This document shows positions 47,416 through 59,370 of a stretch of 64,000 nt of DNA, piece after piece (within the stretch, counting starts at the first letter, position 1; each line of letters starts with the position of its first letter). Below the pieces are notes generated by a model that worked only from the letters and a program-made list of their open reading frames with translations, searched no databases and was not told where the DNA came from. The stretch covers positions 1,240,001 through 1,304,000 of the forward strand of contig JAACJP010000005.1 in assembly GCA_013368375.1 (NCBI GenBank). Reading direction: 5' to 3'. Position numbers and translations under genes: made by a program. Source of the DNA: Tricholomella constricta. Lineage: Eukaryota > Basidiomycota > Agaricomycetes > Agaricales > Lyophyllaceae.

Positions 47416-50400
47416 ATGTCTTTTCAAAGACGGCAGCGACTCATGCAAGATGTCAGCCTCTATCCAGAATTTGGCGGTCCTCGCCAATCCAAAGATTCAC
47501 TTTCAGTGATCGTACGTCCATCATTACTGAATGTGCTGACCGTGTGTTCATGCTTGTGCAGTCTGTTGCTTCGACCTCCAGCGACTCATCTTCAGTGGCT
47601 CCTCGGCGCACAGGTCGAGGGGCGAGCGCCATCGTGATATCTTCAGATGACGAGGACGACGAACCGCCCAGGCCTACTGAAAAAATACAACGATCAAGGT
47701 AGTTAGCCGTCTTCCTTGCTAAGAAAGTTTTAACTGGGACTTTTCTCCAGCGCTCCTCCGTCCAAACCTACCTTTGTGCCCCTCCAGCCCTCGCGCTTTG
47801 ACCACGCGAATATTCGGGATCTGACCCAGAAGAAGGTGGATTCGACCAAATTTCCGCCACCCGCACCGTTTGGCGTGCCAATTAAGATCCCCTCTAATAA
47901 AGACATCATACGGGAACGACCGCAACCCCCGCCCATGACTGGAGTGAGTATCAATTCTTCGGCTCTCCTTTTCAATCAGCTAAAGCCTCTTAGCCCATAG
48001 ATGAGGATATCATACCTATAGCCGACTCCCCGGACGACAATCTATACATCTCACCCGCCGACGCGGAGAAAGCCCTTCGGGACTTGATGAGTGGCGGTAT
48101 GAACGATGATGTGGAAACAGAGCTAAATATGGAAGACGCGACTGTTAAGGGCTTCCGCGAGGACATTAAGCTGCTTCCTCATCAGATAATTGGTCGCGCG
48201 TGGATGAGGGACCGGGAGGATGTAACGAAGAAAAGGATGGGTGGTATTCTTGCGGATGACATGGGGTACGTCAATTACACCTATTTCGTGAGCAGTTTTG
48301 GTTTACACCGCATCAAACAGCTTGGGTAAAACAATTCAAACCCTCACGCGAATAGTAGAAGGCCGGGCTCGCAAAAGTGATCGAGACGATGGCTGGTCCG
48401 CTACAACGTTGTACGTATTATATGTTCTACTATATTCTCTGTTGACCATATAAATAGAGTTATATGTCCTTTGGCCCTTGTTGGTCAATGGGCGGACGAG
48501 ATCGCCAAAATGGCTGTGGATGTGACAGTCCATAAGCATCATGGTCCCTCAAGAACCTCAGGTGTGTATTGCTCACATTGTTTTGTTACCTGGGCCATCT
48601 CTCAACAGTTCGTCTGAAGATCCTCTTGCATTGCGCAAGTTCCGCGTTGTCGTCACAACATACGATGTCGTGAAATCGGAGTACGAAGCTTATATGTCGA
48701 CTGCGAAGGACGAGTCACAAACAAAGCTCACCTCGAAAAAGAAGACAGCCGACTCTAGTGACGACGATGATTCATCTGGGCCGGCAGAGCACTTTGGGCG
48801 CACCATTGCTTCGAAGACCAAAAAGTCGAAGTGGAACAAGAAGGCTGCTCTTTTCGGAGTTCAGTGGTGGCGTGTTGTTCTTGGTACGTTGATGTCAAAC
48901 TATCACCCACCTCTCCACTGACTCATTTCCCTCGCTAGACGAGGCACACAACATCAAGAATGAGAAGACAAAGGGTGCAATCGCTTGCTGCGAACTCAAT
49001 GCCAAATTCCGGTGGTGCCTCACCGGTACTCCCATGTACGTGATCAAGTATCGACTGAATGGTCTTATACTGATTCGCAGAATCTAGGCAGAATAGTGTG
49101 GTCGAGCTGTACTCCTTGATTAAATTCCTTCGAATTAAGCCTTTGAACAACTGGGACACCTTCAATAACCAGATCGCCAAACCCGTCAAGAACGGCAAAG
49201 GTGCCAGCCGGGCAATGAAGAGGCTTCAAGTAATTTTATCTCCTCCTTTCACATCTTGGTACTATCACTGATCATTGTTTAGGTTGTCCTGAAGCAAATT
49301 ATGCTGAGGCGCAGGAAGGATCAGTATCTCAATGGCAAGGCGCTCATCGAGCTTCCAAAGCGCATCGTTGAGGTCATCTCATGCCCTTTCGACTCTGCTG
49401 AGCAGGCATTCTACGAGGCCCTGGAGGGAAAGATGGAGAGCGTTATCGAGAAGCTGATGGCTCAGGGGCAGGGCAAAAATAACTACATCTCTGTGCTCTT
49501 GTTACTGCTCAGACTCCGCCAAGGTTTGTTGAAAGCTGCTTTTTTCATTCGAGGGGAAAACTGAAAGGAGATTTTGCTGCGTAGCTTGCAACCATCCCAT
49601 ACTCGTTGCGCAAGATTATGGGAAAGACATGGATGCCCTAGAGCCCAAGTTGAAGAAGAATGCCGAAGACGATGATGCTGACGATCTTGTTGGCGCCTTC
49701 GCTCAGCTCGGCGTCACCCGCAAGTGCCAAGTGTGTACCACAGAGTACGCCACCACCTCCATTACTGTCGAACATGTTTTCATAATTTGTTCCATAGACT
49801 TGGTCCTCACAACACTGGTGACCTGGATTCCCACTGTGTCGACTGTGCATTTCTAGCACGGCAGGCGAGGCAGGCTGGGACGACCCGTCCCTCCTCGGCA
49901 AAAATCAGGATGATCCTAAAGCTCCTCGATGACATTGACGCACGGTCTGGGAGCGAGGAAAAGACAATCATATTTTCGCAGTTTACGAAGATGCTGGACT
50001 TGATCGAGCCGTTTTTGAAGGACAAGGGCGTCGAGTATGTCCGCTGTGAGTGTTACTTTCGTCAATGTTTTTTCTGCTTTGAGCGTAGCCTGACGACACT
50101 ATGTTTCTAGATGATGGTTCCATGGATGCAAAGGCTCGCGAGGCGGCTCTTCAGGTCATCAAGAAAATCAAGAATGTTCGCGTTATTCTGATCTCGTTTA
50201 AGGCTGGTAGTACTGGTATGTCAGTTCAGAGATAAAGCAACTCCATTACTGACTTTCGTAGGCCTTAACTTGACTGCCTGCAACAACGTTATTCTTGTCG
50301 ACCTATGGTGGAATCCGGCTCTGGAGGTACGGAAAAAGCTTTTTCTCGCAAACCCTGCTAATATTTCTGAAGGACCAAGCATTCGACCGTGCTCATCGCT

Positions 50401-50666
50401 TCGGTCAAACGCGCGATGTCAACATCTTCAAGTTGAAGATTGACGAGACCGTCGAGGACCGGATATTGACTGTAAGTCTGCCCTTCCACATTTGCATCAA
50501 TCTGTTCAAGTATAAACTCTGGCGTCAGCTTCAAGAAAAGAAACGCGAGCTCTCACGGGCGGCCTTGAGTGGTGACAAAATTAAAGATATGCGTCTTGGC
50601 ATGGATGACCTTTTGGCTTTATTCCGGCCTGGTGGGAGGGACGACGACGAGGAAGACTACGACTAG
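47416..50666 (+). CDS. ULS1/RIS1-like SNF2 ATPase, 16 exons
   Basis: DNA translocase of the RAD5/RAD16/ULS1 branch. Exons: 47416-47511, 47562-47698, 47751-47947, 48001-48265, 48321-48410, 48458-48565, 48609-48883, 48939-49035, 49088-49229, 49283-49523, 49585-49744, 49798-50045, 50111-50215, 50262-50326, 50373-50471, 50529-50666, giving 820 aa. A likely SUMO-interacting motif [12 protein letters not shown] is near residue 55. Helicase motifs: ADDMGLGKTIQT (I), [11 protein letters not shown] (II), LTGTPMQNS (III), [11 protein letters not shown] (IV), [12 protein letters not shown] (V) and [12 protein letters not shown] (VI). An acidic Ser/Asp-rich loop interrupts lobe 1. The zinc segment between the lobes keeps only CQVC...SHCVDC, much shorter than the C3HC4 RING of ULS1. 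Yeast Uls1 removes or translocates SUMO-modified chromatin proteins; a similar nuclear role is likely. Confidence 0.92.
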
Positions 50667-50970
50667 AGTTGGATTTGTGGCACACTATATATCCTTCTTA
50701 TGCATCTTGGACCTTAATCTGTACACACCAATGTTTCATCTTATTACAACTTAATAGACCCCTCGGAACCGCTTGTCAGTTACAGTGAGGAGAGGCAGTT
50801 GTGAGCAGATGTTCCCACGTCTGTTGCACCCATGATCTGTCCTCTGCACTGATCTTCTCTGCTCCGCCTCACTTCCCGTTGACCTCCACAGCATCTGGAA
50901 AGACTTACCAGAGCCTTCACGTCACTTGTCTGGAAATGGTTTGCTTGATTTAATAAGAATCACGGCCAAT
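50667..50970. other. Short intergenic region
   Basis: 304 bp between two plus-strand genes. Terminator of the SNF2 gene and promoter of the EST1-like gene; no distinct element recognised. Confidence 0.4.
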
Positions 50971-53900
50971 ATGACTGAACAGCCTGCAAACATCGCCCGG
51001 TGTGTGTTTGCCGCCTTCAAAACCTCTTCTTGCGACTAATCAGGTGGAATCTCGACGAGAGCAGAGAGGCGAAAGGTATCCACCAATCTTTGAAGGAACT
51101 GTTGAAGAACAGGGAACCATTCGATAAGGAAGTGGATTTTCAGCGGAAGAAGTGAGTGTTGTACACTGTTTCTGTGGCCCTCAAGCTCATCGGTTTAAGT
51201 CTTCGGCGACGCTACTTGAGTCTACTCCTTGTCCACCCGTATGCAAAAGAGTCGAAAGATGTCGAAAACCATCTATGGATGCAAACATCCTACGCCTTCA
51301 TCGCGTCGTACAAGCAACGGATCCTCAACCTTGATCGCATAATACAGAGTAAATTGCGGCAACAACAACAGCCGAATCAACGTCCGAACAATGTACCTGT
51401 CGTCGAACACCGTAAAATCCTCCAACGATTCCGCCAATTCCTGGCCGAGGAAGAAAAGTTTTGGACTCAGCTGGTAGTCCGCCTGCACCGATCTTTTGCT
51501 CTTGATGAAGCGACCCGAGCCCTTGTCGCCCTCGGGATCATCTCTGAGGCCGAGGAACCGATCTCCACTGCCCCGGAGGTCTCTGATGGCGGAGGTGTTC
51601 CGTCGAACGGTCGGAACCATTTCCAATTTCCATCCGAGGATGCCTCTACGCCATTCCGGCCTACTACCTCCGAGGAAAAGGCCTCGTGGCTTGCGGTTCT
51701 CAGCAAGGCACTTGTTTGTCTTGGAGATATTGCTCGGTACCGCGAACTGTACAACGAGGCTGGCGGCAGGCCTAAGGCAGGCCAGGAAGAGACTGGGTTC
51801 ACGAGAAGAAGTCGCAACCGCCGAGGTGGGCATTCATCTGAGGATCCTATCCCACGCCCACGAAACTACGAGAAAGCGGAGCACTGTTATCAGCAAGCTA
51901 GGCTGCTGGTACCTGGCGATGGAAATCCCTCTCACCAGCTTGCAATTATTGCCACATACCGAAAGGACTCCTTTACGTCCCTTACGAACTATTATCGAGC
52001 CCTCTGTGTACGCATGCCGTACGATACTGCGTCTGAAAACCTCGGATCGGTGCTAGGGAAGGCTTTGGAAGCATGGAAGACACGCTCACGGCGGGAACGA
52101 GATAGGCAAGACGCTCTGCCACCTAGGGTTCAAGTGGAAACCTTCAGGGAGAATATCGTCGTGCTTCACTCGCTATGGAAAGTTGGGATGGAGAAGGGCC
52201 TTAAAAAGTATGTATTTGGATGCGTTGTTTCTCGTCCTGGCTAACGATTCGTGAAGAATGGAGTCACTATCCCGTCGGCACAATAAAGTCGTACACGAAG
52301 CTTTCGCCAACCTCCTGTCCCAGCGATACCTCCCCACAGATATGATTTCGAACTCAGTCGTTCTCTCACAAGGCGCACTTTGGAAGCATCGCATGGTTCG
52401 CTCTCCACCCAACCCGGCGCAGAGCAGGCGACCAGAGGTACCTCCACCGCCTGAAGGCACGTCAGTGATCATAGAGTGGCACATCCTGGAGCACTTGTTT
52501 GACCTTCATCGAGCGCTTTTGGAAGTCGGCCTGGATGAACTGAGGGTCCCGCCACCGAGGGATGCTCCTGGGGATGATCTCGCTCAGCGGATTACCGCTA
52601 TCTTCCGACGATGCTTACCTGCCCTCAGGATCGCCAGCAAGTGGTTGAGGGCCAATTTCAAGTACGTGACCCAGGATCACGAATTTGATGCCTACCAGGA
52701 AATGAAGCGCACTGAAGGCGTGGAGATCGTCCGAGACCCAAAATATCAGTTCAGCAGAATATCGAAGCGTACCCAGCATTTCTGGGAAGCCTATGCGCGC
52801 TTCGCCTCCGACCTGTCGCGTACTTTCAACTTGTATAAGTTACCCCCTCTCACCGCACCACTGGACGAAGATATCGACATGAAGGGTTTCCTGCCCCTCA
52901 AAAACATGATGGAAGGCGTGAATCCTGATATGGAGGGGCGTGCCTCGTCCGAGATCCTTCGGCAGGCTCAAGAGGCACACCCTAACGAGTGGCAGCTAAT
53001 GAGAATCGCAGACTTGATAGAGGACGCGAAAGAAATTACCAAGCTCCAGGTTCGTTCTTCGTTCCTTTTGTACACGAAACTGATCTCAATCCATTCTCAA
53101 GAATTCTCCCATCAGAGTCATCGATGGGAACTTCTACTCGTTCATTGACGAGTTGGTTGAACCCCAGCAAGTGGCACGCCCGGAAGCCAATGAGGGTATC
53201 GTGCCTATCGTTCAGCAACATTTATTGGCATCAATTCGAGATACGAGACTTGATAGTCGTTTGGATAAGGACAACGAAGATGACAATATGACCGAGATAA
53301 CCTCCCGGACCGACGACGATGTCCTTCGTGACGCTTTTCAATTCTTACATGCATCGTCGGAGCATGGCGAAGATGAAGAGGATGAAATTGTCTGGGACCC
53401 AAGGTACGCTATAGCTCTGCCTTCAATCCGCTCTGCTAAGTCGTTCATTTAAGGGCGCCAATATCCCCCGTCATCGCTCCGTCTCTCCCATCGCCAACCT
53501 CTCATGCAACTCCAATGACACATTCCAAACCACTGAAGAGCCCCGTCAAACATTCACCGCCACACTCCAAAGCCATGTCCCCCTTCATGAATCCGGGAGC
53601 TCCTGTAACCGTCCCCCCTACCACTGCTCACGATCTTTTCAACGATGTCATCAGCGGACGGTCAGCCCAGACTCATTTAGAATCCTCCGCACCACAACCA
53701 GCATTGCTTTTTGGCTCGGACCTTTCCCATCGTCAAGGCCACAGCATCTGGTCCACATCGCATGATGCCTCACACGAGGAGAATTCTCGAAAATTTACGA
53801 GTCAGCCCAATCAAACGTACCAGGCCAAACAGACCCAAGTCCCAGCTGCGCCTGATGCGCCCCAGGCGATGTGGTCATCACCTTACGCTACTGGGTCCCT

Positions 53901-54297
53901 GAGCTCTCCAAACGCTCAACACCAGACCATTAGGGCGCTGCCGTCTGCTTACTCTCATCAATCTAACGCGCACGGAACTCATCAGCGAGTGCCATCTGCG
54001 TCTATCAGCCTATCTCAGCCTTATGCCAGTCATCGATTTAGTCCTCGCGATTCATTCTCGTATCCTCTGCTCTCCAACCAACAGCCAATCCATCGTTCCG
54101 ATGCACTTGGTCTGAATAGTGCAAACTATATCAGCAGCTCCCAGATGCTTCCAAACGCTGGACCTGGAATGTATTATCAAAGCACCCCTGCCGCCGCCCC
54201 GGGATATCACTCCCAGCACCCATCTCTTCATGACCCTCGCCTGGCGCAACAGCACTTCCCCCAGTCGCCGTCACAATTATGGGGAAACGTTGGGTGA
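50971..54297 (+). CDS. EST1/SMG7-like protein, 6 exons
   Basis: Exons: 50971-50999, 51044-51151, 51200-52207, 52257-53049, 53102-53403, 53454-54297, giving 1027 aa. An N-terminal 14-3-3-like helical region (LWMQTSYAFIASYKQRI; LVVRLHRSFAL) is followed by TPR-type helices around YEKAEHCYQQARLLVPG and the family hallmark TNYYRALCVRMPYDTASENL. A long helical domain follows (WHILEHLFDLHRALLEVGLDE and beyond). The last about 300 residues are disordered, rich in Ser, Pro, Gln and His. In yeast and animals these proteins act in telomerase recruitment (Est1) or in nonsense-mediated decay (Ebs1, SMG5-7). The 14-3-3 domain with a disordered tail and no PIN domain fits the SMG7/EBS1 type best. Confidence 0.88.
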
Positions 54298-54874
54298 TCT
54301 ATCCTATCCAGCGTTGAAGTGTCTTGTATGAATATCACGCGGCCTATGACCTACGGATTTCGCTTCCAGGTCTTCCTCCTTCAGCCCCTCTTTAGAAGTC
54401 TCCCGTCCTTTTATTGCCATTGAGTCCCGCAGAAACATCCAGGGCCAAAGCAATAGACGGAGCAAGCGGTTTCGCATTCAGGGACAAAACGAAACTTGCG
54501 CCCGGAGCCGACTGGTGGACAGTCTCTTGAAGACTTGCCAACGGACCAGTCTGCACCTTCGCTGTTGTTAACAACGGTGCTCGCATCTCTCTCTCCCCCT
54601 CTCTCTACCGTCCGCTATAGTAGCATGCTTTCCTCCCTTAGCTATTTCTTTGTTCCGCTCTTGTCAAAGCCTGAAAACTATCACAAACTGCGCCTGTATC
54701 GTTTTGGATTATGTGGCCTTTCAATGGTTAAATTGTGCCCAAAGCCCCAGCTGTCCATTCAATCCAAAAGCCAGTAGGCAGGTGATAATACATAGACGTT
54801 CGTTGTTTCTAGCCGTCCTTAAACATTGTTGCCGTTGCATGCTTCCGCGATTCATAAAGATACTATCTCAGTTG
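54298..54874. other. Convergent intergenic region
   Basis: 3' regions of the EST1-like (+) and PEX39-like (-) genes. No other feature seen. Confidence 0.4.
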
Positions 54875-55556
54875 TTAAGTTGCCACCGCTGCGAGCTCCC
54901 AAGGCTTTTTCCTAGCAGGCGCGGTAGATTGGCTGGGAGGAGCATCCTGTACATGTGCGCGCGCTCGTTTAATCAATTAAAGCCGTCAATACAAGAGGAA
55001 GAAACTCACATTCAACCGTTCTGGTATGACTTTGTTGTTTGGGATCTGATCTACCTTCCCCGACTCGATCAATTCCTGCAATTCAGCGAAAGTAAGGACA
55101 CGCGTTTCGTCAGAGTTGGCGGTCGGTTCCTTCGAGCTGTGTGCGGTAGAATCGTCCTCGGGTTCTTGATTTGTCGCTCGAAGAGAAAATTCGTACTCGC
55201 GAGCCTCGTCCATGGAGATGGAATGGCCAGTTACACTGCGTCGCAATGTTAATCTGCAATCCTCCGGAAAGCAGTCAAATGTGCTCACCGATTGAAATAG
55301 AACACGCGCGTGCGGCGAAGTATCTCATCCTTTACCTCTGAGGTCGGATTGCCCTCTAAGGCTCCCCCGGCTATCAGGCTCGCCAGACCTTGCTTGACGA
55401 GATCAAAAGTATCAAGCACTTCCTTGGGATCGCAAAGAGTGCAATACGGCGCACCTGATAGGTTTCATCTGAAGCAAAGGGATAGTTCGCGTAGCTTTCC
55501 AGTGGATTAGACGAGGCTTCGCTGGGAGGGGCAGTCTCCTCAGCTGGTTCGAACAT
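54875..55556 (-). CDS. PEX39-like KPWE-motif protein, 4 exons
   Basis: Exons: 55455-55556, 55289-55422, 55010-55253, 54875-54946, giving 183 aa. The C-terminal third has the pattern of the DUF5572/PEX39 family: FAELQELIESGKVDQIPNN, then IPERLNDAPPSQS and RKKPWEL near the end. This matches yeast Yjr012c and human C6orf226, described as peroxisomal import factors that work with the PTS2 receptor PEX7. The N-terminal two thirds (PFASDETYQEVLDTFDLVKQ, a Gly/Ala-rich turn, then RRTRVFYFNR) are extra compared with the short human protein. The start is the first ATG, and all junctions keep frame. It is divergent from the membrane-protein gene at 55874. Family assignment is from recalled motifs, not a search. 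Confidence 0.82.
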
Positions 55557-55873
55557 GGTGGACGTTATGGAGACGTCGGACTTCGGATCTATATCATATG
55601 TCGACCATGATAATAGCTCGACCGGCTGCAAACGACGACGAGTCATCTTGAATCGAACGAACACGTCGACATTTATCATCTTCCTTGTCAGACATACTGC
55701 GCCGCAGCTGTCATTAACTATTGAAGAGCAGACTACACTTTCGCCTACGTGGATTGACCACGACTTACAAGCTACTATGCTGCGGACTCGATTTAGATTC
55801 TCTTCAAAAGCCACTAAAGTATACCACTGAGATCACAAGATTGAGACTCTTCCAGCCAACTTCCCACTGCAGA
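55557..55873. promoter_or_regulatory. Shared divergent promoter region
   Basis: 317 bp between the start codons of the PEX39-like gene (-) and the membrane-protein gene (+), so both promoters must lie here. No specific factor site is claimed. Confidence 0.5.
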
Positions 55874-57022
55874 ATGTCAGATTTTATCATCATCGACGAG
55901 TCGACGTCGGCGGGTTCTGCCCACGACGAGTCTAATCAATCGCGTCCAGGTGACCCGAATTCGATCTTTGATATTTTACAGTAGGTTGATCCTTGTTGGT
56001 CCCCCATATTACCCAGGCTTAGTACTTACGCTGCACCCATGTCAGACCTGCCATTCTACAATTACGCTCTGCGTTCGAGGCTCATCCCTTCGCTTCGGTG
56101 AGTTAAACTCTGCTGGACTTGGGGCTGGTGATTTCTCCTTACCGTGTTCCATGTCTAGGCCTACCTGTCCATATTCTGTCTTCTGTCTGTCTGCCTCCTG
56201 ACCACAGTCGCGTGAGTTTTGGTCACTCGGTATCTGGAATAAGCTTTTGAGGTATTTCAGGTCACTCGTTTTTTGTATTGTCCTCCTCGCTACCCTTTCG
56301 GCGGTCTCAAGCGGAGTCTTACTCGCGCTGTCTTTAGTGATCAAGTTAGGCATGTCTTGTTCGTTTTTTCCTACCCCGTATATTAACAGCCATTTAAAGC
56401 ATCAATCTTCATCATTGATCTCATGCTTCTCGCGAGCATCGCTGCGATCATAATTTCCTTCTCGGCAGCGGGCGCGTTTATATTCCAATCAGCTTCATGG
56501 TGCCTGTCGATAATCCCTGACCTGGGATATCACTCCCATTGGCGAAGGTTTTCAGATGCTTTCGCCGCCAAAAGCGTAGATGTCGCTCGCAAACGGAACG
56601 CTCCTGAGCTCGGCAGTTCCTTCATAAAGTCTGCAGCGTCTATTCAGTGGGACCTCTGGTCTAAAACGGTGCAATGTCTCCAAGCCTTACCTTGGGGGGA
56701 ATGGTTTGCCCTCCTTACAGGTTCTCGGGCCATCGCCTCACTTCTCCCGGATCTTTCCACCGCTCGACTGGTCGTTTGGAACTTGATGATAGCCTTTACG
56801 AGGGTCATCATGACATTTTTATTGTCAATCTTTTCACGACACGGATCGGCGGAGAACTCCTCCGAGCCTGGAAATGTCACACTACACCACACCGACAACT
56901 CTCCTCCTCGCCAAACTCTCGGAGTCTCTACTTCGATATCGCTAGAGTTAGTTGGGGAAGGAGTTACATTGTCAACTATGGCTTACCGTGGAGAAGCAGG
57001 AGACAATGCGCACGTCGGGTAA
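55874..57022 (+). CDS. Orphan multi-pass membrane protein, 4 exons
   Basis: Exons: 55874-55980, 56046-56097, 56208-56349, 56400-57022, giving 307 aa. A short acidic, Ser-rich N-terminus (MSDFIIIDESTS) is followed by an amphipathic stretch (SREFWSLGIWNKLLRYF), two long hydrophobic segments (SLVFCIVLLATLSAVSSGVL and LMLLASIAAIIISFSAAGAF) and a weaker one near WNLMIAFTRVIMTFLLSIF. The tail is polar. The intron 56350-56399 needs a GC donor to join IKLASIFIIDL. No family recognised; the hydrophobic hairpin after an amphipathic helix would suit an ER or lipid-droplet protein, which is only a guess. Confidence 0.68.
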
Positions 57023-57908
57023 AACCATTCCACGACCTTTCAGTCGTATAAGTTGGGTATTAGGAGAAAGCATTTTCTTCCTCCCCCTTCGCCTACATTC
57101 TTCCATTCAGTGCGCAGCGGTGACATATTATACGATTAGATATGAGTTGATGTATCTCAGGAGAAGCTTACATTCTTTAGTTGTCTCATCAAAGGATGTG
57201 TAAGTTGTGGCGCACCTCGTGGCGCGACTCGAATTGTGTCCGTCTGATATTCTTTTGTCAATTCAGCTCACTGTGGGGTCTACTGAAGATGTGAGGACAA
57301 GCTAACTGAACAGCGGAACAGAACAGAACAGAAATGAATGCGGGACAGGACACAGACAGATGAGCAAACACGATCGCTATTAGGAATGAATAGAAGATGA
57401 GAAGACGGAACCTTAGGATAAGTACGAGACCAAGAGAGAGGGAAACACGAGGAGGGAAGGCATGAGGCGCGCGCGATCTGATTCAACCTTATCGTGAGCG
57501 CGAGTCGATAAGTAGTATCTCGCCGTCAATGTCCTCGGTCAATCTGATATTTGCCCGGCCAGCCACTCTCCATACCCCACACTACCTTTCCGCACCGTTT
57601 CTAGCTCGCTCTGGCCGTCTGCAGCCCAATCTTCGCCACTGGTTCTGTTCATGATCACGCGCCTTCAAGCCGCGCGCTGGTTCTGCTTGAGATGCTATAA
57701 ACGGAAACGAAGTCGCTCCTTCGCCACCATGAATTACTACTCCTAGCCGTTCTCGCTTGAACTCGGCATGAAAGGCACCGTGTTATCACACAGTGGGAAG
57801 GTCTCTTCACTTGGAAGAGTACAAGTGGCGAAATGTGCACACCTGCATCGTTCCGCCCAAAGCAAGGGCATAAATAAATTGATTCCCATACAAAAAATGC
57901 CCTGACCG
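57023..57908. other. Convergent intergenic region
   Basis: About 890 bp, with a short AACAG/AGAAC-rich tract near 57310-57330. Contains 3' regions of both neighbours; no gene supported. Confidence 0.4.
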
Positions 57909-59317
57909 TTAATAATACCTCTGCTCATACGTAGGCTGGCCCGTTCCCATACTGCCAGAGTAATAGCCCTGCCCACCACCGGGAGCCAACGCCGGCGGTA
58001 CATCTCTATTCGACACAAGCTGCGAAGTGCTCCCCCAGGCTGCGTTGCCCTGGGCAGCGCCACCATATTGAGGTTGATAATAATCGGCGGCGCCAGAGGC
58101 GGCAGGAGACGACGACGCAGCCACAGCCACGGATGGCGGGGGGTATCGATACGGCGCTTGCGGTTGGCCATATGGGGTATCACTGCCGTACTGCTGCTGC
58201 TGCGACCAGTGTGGCGCGGGTGAGCCTGTGGCCCCGTAGCCGCCGGTGGTCTCGACCATGGAGGGCTCGTTGGATGCGATGTGTGGTGCAGGTGTCCAAG
58301 TGTCGACGTCCGCGGCTGATTCGGCTGTCCTTTTTCGACGTCTCCAGTATACGAGAATAAGCAAGAGAAGGGCGAGGCCGCCGACCATGCCGCCGAGGAT
58401 GGCTCCGATGAGCATGGGTTGGTTGGATTTCGCCCCTACGTCCTGGGTGGACGGGGGGGCAGTGGCGTCTTCACCGAAGGTTGTTTGTGTTATCGTTACA
58501 GTGGATGAAGAGGAAGGCGACGGAGTGGTTGAAGAGGTAGTAGGAAGAGGTGTTGCACTTGTAGTCTCGGACGTGGAACTCGGGAGTGCGGACGTTGTAC
58601 TCGGAACCTCCGACGACGATGAGGGTTCCGGTGGAGGTAACGTCGCTGTGGCAAGTACAGACGGCAAGGACACGCGAAGGCCCCAAGGTAGAACGCCGAA
58701 GCGACCGATGGCTGTGGCATCAACCCATCTGGAGTCATCTGTGGTGGGCAGTTCAAAGTCTAGCACTGGCAAGATATTTGAAAGCCAATTCCTGTCCGAC
58801 ACGATGAGAGCCTGCGTTGCGTCTGAGTGGGTTATGCGGATGGACGCAAGAAGGCCCGCAGGGTTGGCCACACCGCCAGCGCCAGGTAAATTGGTTGCGC
58901 GAACGGCAAACACCACTGGTCCAGCGGGGAGCGCCATTTGATAGCCCTGGGCACTTGTCCAGGAGTCAACGACGTCACTCGGAGATTGGCCTACCAGCGC
59001 CCCATTGACAAAAAGAGAGAAGCCGTTGTCGGCAGTGATAATCACTTCTGCCATGACAGCCGTCTTTCCCGAGGGCGGAGTGTATGTCCTCCGAAATAGG
59101 CGGGCTCCGGGCGGGGCGTCGAAACGCGGCCGAGTTGCATCTGCGGTCCAGATCCAAGTTGCAGCTCGAAATGCAGCCGAAAGTGTCCCAAAGTCTAGCG
59201 CCTGGCGCTTTCGCAGTCCATGGGCTGAGTCGTGGATTGACGTTAAAGATAAATGGCGGCTGGAGGCAACGCTCGGGGTCGTATCGACATGAAGGTCAAA
59301 GAGAGTGGAGTTTGCGA
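57909..59317 (-). CDS. Single-pass cell-surface protein, N-terminal exon not found
   Basis: The frame is open from 59336 down to the stop at 57909, but contains no suitable ATG at its start, so translation must begin in an upstream exon. The most likely acceptor puts the exon start at 59317. A possible upstream exon ends at 59370 and reads LFASILASFRETLA, like a signal-peptide core, but lacks an in-frame ATG. The extracellular part begins with a beta-rich domain (AATWIWTADATRP...FRRTYTPP; FSLFVNGALVG) that looks like a galactose-binding-type sandwich. A Ser/Thr-rich stalk follows, then one membrane span (LIGAILGGMVGGLALLLLIL, about 305-328 of the open frame) and a cytosolic tail rich in Pro, Gln, Tyr and Gly. 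Such layout resembles fungal surface sensors or adhesins. Ligand unknown. Confidence 0.78.
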
Positions 59318-59370
59318 CTGAAGAAAGATGGATCAATTGACTTTATAGGCGGATTCAAGTTGAACATACC

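Noticed and set aside
58246..58941. 231-codon plus-strand frame rich in Val, Glu and Asp
   Set aside because: It is the antisense of the Ser/Thr-rich stalk of the surface-protein gene.
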